From: Rhizobium sp. 007
GTDB taxonomy: Bacteria; Pseudomonadota; Alphaproteobacteria; Rhizobiales; Rhizobiaceae
Direction: 5' to 3'
Assembly (NCBI RefSeq): GCF_015353075.1
Contig: NZ_CP064188.1
Coordinates: 496,001 to 560,000, forward strand
DNA length: 64,000 nt
The notes under the pieces are model-generated. The model worked only from the letters and a program-made list of their open reading frames with translations, was not told the origin of the DNA and did no database searches. A program made the translations under genes and the position numbers. Below, in pieces: positions 61,930 to 64,000 of the stretch (positions within the stretch are counted from its first letter, which is position 1; every line of letters starts with the position of its first letter).

Positions 61930-62149
61930 TAGTTCGAATAAGCCCGCAATATTACGCCAGACGCGACGAAGATGGCAGCTGGTCGATTGTCGACACGGAG
62001 ACGCGCAAGGTCGCTGTCATTGCTGAACGCTGCCGCTCGAACGCCTTGATGAAGCCACGGCCATGGAGATTGTCGATGCCCTGAGAAAGAGGCATCTGAC
62101 TTCTGAAGAACCCGGCGGCACCTCCGCTGAAGGTGCGCGACCGTACTAA
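61926..62149 (+). pseudogene. Small orphan gene (family B), frameshifted
   Basis: The first frame encodes DEDGSWSIVDTETRKVAVIA. After about base 62028 a second frame continues LPLERLDEATAMEIVDALRK to a stop at 62147. Together they match the intact 44875 product (DGKWTVFDTVTG; NATELMDILNRN). A single-base loss in this copy, or a sequencing error, explains the break. Confidence 0.65.
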
Positions 62150-62264
62150 TCCTTTTTAGCTAGTTTGCCGGCGTGCTGACTTTTGGCATCATTTTTACAG
62201 GGACTCAAAGGACCGTGATTCCCAGTGCAGCGGGAATTGAGATGAGCTCCCGCGGCACGAGGTG

Positions 62265-62309
62265 CGACAGGGCTCGCCATTTTTGAACCTTTTGGACGAG
62301 CCCTCGTCG
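62265..62309. repeat. Palindromic intergenic repeat, copy 3
   Basis: CGACAGGGCTCG (62265-62276) and CGAGCCCTCGTCG (62297-62309) are inverted, with a 20-base loop. It is the longest-armed copy of the family seen at 43573 and 61539. Confidence 0.65.
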
Positions 62310-62401
62310 TATTCTTCAGGTCACGGCAGCAGTTTCTCGGTACGCACTTCGGGTAGCATGCAGGCATCGCCTGTCACCGAGCGCACTTCCGAAGATCTCG
62401 A

Positions 62402-63034
62402 TCAGGCAACAGGTTGGAGGTTTGCGAGGGCTTCGGCGATGCGCTGCGGCGCCTTGGGACGCGCGTACATCCGCTCAAGATAAGCTTTGAGATTTGGAAA
62501 GCCGTCAACCAGCCCATTTTCATTGCCCCAGTCCACAACATAGGCGGTGACGCAATCAGCGATGGTTATTTTGTCGCCGACGATGAACTGACGCCCGTCC
62601 ATGTGACGCTCAAGTATTGCCGCCATTGCCATAAACTCCTCTCTGGCGAGAGCTATGTCTTCTGGCAGTCGTTTGTCTCCGGGATATATAAAGGTGTGCT
62701 TGGCGATCCGCCACAGCGGCTGTTCAAGTTCGGTCACCGCAAACATAGACCAGCGATACGCCCGCGCCCGCTCCCTTAGGTCGGCGGGCATAAGCCCTTT
62801 GGCACCATACTTCTCTGCTAAATACATGACGATCGCGGCGGATTCTGTAAGTACAAGGTCACCGTCAACCAGCACTGGGAGTTTTCCGGCGGGGTTGAGG
62901 CGCAGGAAGTCGGGGCGACGGTTTTCGCCAGCCAGGAGATTGACGGGAACAAACTCGAATTCCGCATCAAGCTCTTGAAGGGCCCAAAGTGCGCGAAGCG
63001 AGCGCGTCGGACCTAATCCATATAGTTTCATCAT
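62402..63034 (-). CDS. Glutathione S-transferase
   Basis: This 210-residue protein has an N-terminal thioredoxin-like domain (MKLYGLGPTRSLRALWALQE, NPAGKLPVLVDGD, LTESAAIVMYLAEKYG, the ES pair binding glutathione) and a C-terminal helical domain with FIVGDKITIADCVTAYVVDW. The Ser in TRSLRA is the probable activating residue. The ATG at 63034 follows GAGGAAATC. Typically cytoplasmic detoxification; the substrate is unknown. Confidence 0.92.
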   Translation of the reverse strand: MMKLYGLGPTRSLRALWALQELDAEFEFVPVNLLAGENRRPDFLRLNPAGKLPVLVDGDLVLTESAAIVMYLAEKYGAKGLMPADLRERARAYRWSMFAVTELEQPLWRIAKHTFIYPGDKRLPEDIALAREEFMAMAAILERHMDGRQFIVGDKITIADCVTAYVVDWGNENGLVDGFPNLKAYLERMYARPKAPQRIAEALANLQPVA

Positions 63035-63731
63035 CTTGATTTCCTCAGTTTCAAAAAGACAGCGTCACGGCGTTGACAAGTGTGTAGGGGGTGGGAAGCA
63101 TAACGCTTCGGCCACCTAGCCTGTCAGAACCGGGGCCCCGAGTGACCGATGTGATGTTTCTGGACATTTCCAAGTTGGAACTGCACCCCAGTCCTCGGCC
63201 GAGCGGTCGGAACGTTGTAATGGCCTGCGACAATCATCATGTTCATTCTCCTCCCATCATTGAATTCGTCGTCGCATTCCAAGGACGTTGGAGGAAAATC
63301 CGATCCGACAGCGGGTCACAAAAAAAGTCATCCGTGCTGCTTTCACGATATCCAAGGGGTGCAAGCGGCAAGGAACTTCTTTCACCGAGGCAATTCGACA
63401 CCTTGGCGGCTTGATTGTGATTTCTCGGGACGAAGGAGGGTCGCGCTCCTAACTTCACGGTCCGTTCGACAATCCCGCACCTGCCCTGTCCTTCCGATCC
63501 TTGGCTTCTCCGGGCAGGGCAGGTGTTGCGGTTGCATTTGAAGCAAAAGTGTAACGAAGACATTTCGTATTTCCTGCTACCATTGCGTGATCGCGGTTCG
63601 TGCGGTTCCGGGCCGTAGAGAGCACGCGACGCCAAGGGTCCGAGCGACCGGCGGCAGGGCCGCTATGAGGGATTTTTTTGCCATCCGGGGCAGGCGCACG
63701 ATCGCGGCGCGTGGCAGCGTGGATGAGATCG
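63035..63731. other. Gene-free region with long inverted repeat
   Basis: About 700 bases without a supported gene. The frames 63243-63635 and 63455-63847 (minus) overlap each other and lack ribosome-binding sites and domains. CCTGCCCTG (63480-63488) and CAGGGCAGG (63515-63523) form a 9-bp inverted repeat with a 26-base loop. Confidence 0.4.
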
Positions 63732-64000
63732 TTAGTTTGCAAGCAGACCTGTGGCCAGGTAACGGAAGGCCTGGGTGGCTTTCGGTAAGACATCTTTCGG
63801 ATCTTCGCTGGCCGCAATCCAGAGAGCCGCATTGAGCGCGGCGCCATTCAGAAGCCGGGCGGCCGCCTCTGCATCCACTGGCTTCAAAATTCCTTGGGCG
63901 ATCAGCCGCTTTACCGTCTGCTTTGTGGCCTGCAAGCAGTTGCTCTGACTAGGCCATTGCGATGGATCTCCGAGGACCGCTGGCCCGTCGAGCAGAACGA
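63732..64000 (-). CDS. TetR/AcrR-family regulator, C-terminal part
   Basis: The gene runs off the window end. Eighty-eight residues are visible in an open frame to base 64000, starting VLLDGPAVLGDPSQW, with LQATKQTVKRLIAQGILKPVD and ARLLNGAALNAALWIAASED. This is the ligand-binding and dimerisation end of a TetR regulator. Its DNA-binding domain and target lie outside. Confidence 0.8.
   Translation of the reverse strand, partial: VLLDGPAVLGDPSQWPSQSNCLQATKQTVKRLIAQGILKPVDAEAAARLLNGAALNAALWIAASEDPKDVLPKATQAFRYLATGLLAN

Noticed and set aside
63243..63847. Overlapping minus-strand open frames
   Set aside because: They lack start signals and domains; stop-free runs are common at this GC content.
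1..64000. CRISPR arrays, tRNA or rRNA genes, repABC origin, intact insertion sequences or integrases
   Set aside because: I looked for repeated spacers, cloverleaf-like sequences, replication genes and transposase motifs and saw none.

Overview
The window looks like an accessory replicon, or a genomic island, of an alphaproteobacterium of the Rhizobiaceae (Rhizobium/Agrobacterium type). The evidence is the GlxD/GlnT pair, a DUF736 remnant, many very short orphan genes (DUF982, DUF1488, DUF3072, BON), an HWE-type sensor kinase, promoter-like GGAAC-N16-CGTT boxes of the EcfG kind, and high-GC coding with many ABC importers each paired with a GntR, SorC or LacI regulator. I saw no rRNA, tRNA, CRISPR array, replication origin or intact insertion sequence.

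Region 1 (1-3018) is the end of a one-carbon/methylamine cluster: the GlxD/MgsC-type subunit, the GlnT/GmaS-type glutamine synthetase homologue and formyl-tetrahydrofolate deformylase PurU. Region 2 (3079-13624) is a GntR-regulated catabolic operon. It encodes a DUF1185 protein, an alpha/beta hydrolase, a flavin reductase fused to a degenerate Nudix-like domain, a luciferase-like monooxygenase, an aldehyde dehydrogenase, a NIPSNAP protein and a polyamine-type ABC importer. Its layout resembles the Rut pyrimidine ring-opening pathway but is not rut. The GntR gene and the operon carry the same palindromic operator. Region 3 (13786-19948) holds a second GntR gene divergent from a nitrate/taurine-type ABC importer, followed by a sugar-acid dehydratase (IlvD/Edd) and an RraA-like aldolase.

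Region 4 (19949-28087) is mosaic: a Phd/PemK-like toxin-antitoxin pair, a broken DUF736 gene, DoxX, a protein with two HARP-like repeats, a gamma-glutamylcyclotransferase, an HWE histidine kinase and a run of small orphan genes. ribB follows at 28246-28872, under an FMN riboswitch. Region 5 (29239-39302) is a divergent sugar/polyol locus. A ribose-type ABC importer, two SDR dehydrogenases and a truncated triosephosphate isomerase lie on the minus strand. A split transketolase, an FGGY kinase and a SorC regulator lie on the plus strand. Matching operator-like repeats occur in the divergent promoter region.

Region 6 (39428-46253) has an ABC exporter, a cupin protein, small orphan genes and an SRAP (HMCES/YedK) protein. 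Region 7 (46453-50218) is a LacI regulator divergent from a DapA-family lyase and an MFS transporter, with a perfect 16-bp palindrome over the -10 region. Region 8 (50522-64000) contains small stress-type genes, an exonuclease III-like protein, a GGDEF/EAL protein, an OhrR-like regulator divergent from a secreted hydrolase, a second hydrolase, a Tat-exported SDR divergent from a LysR regulator, more small orphan genes with palindromic repeats, a glutathione S-transferase and the end of a TetR regulator.
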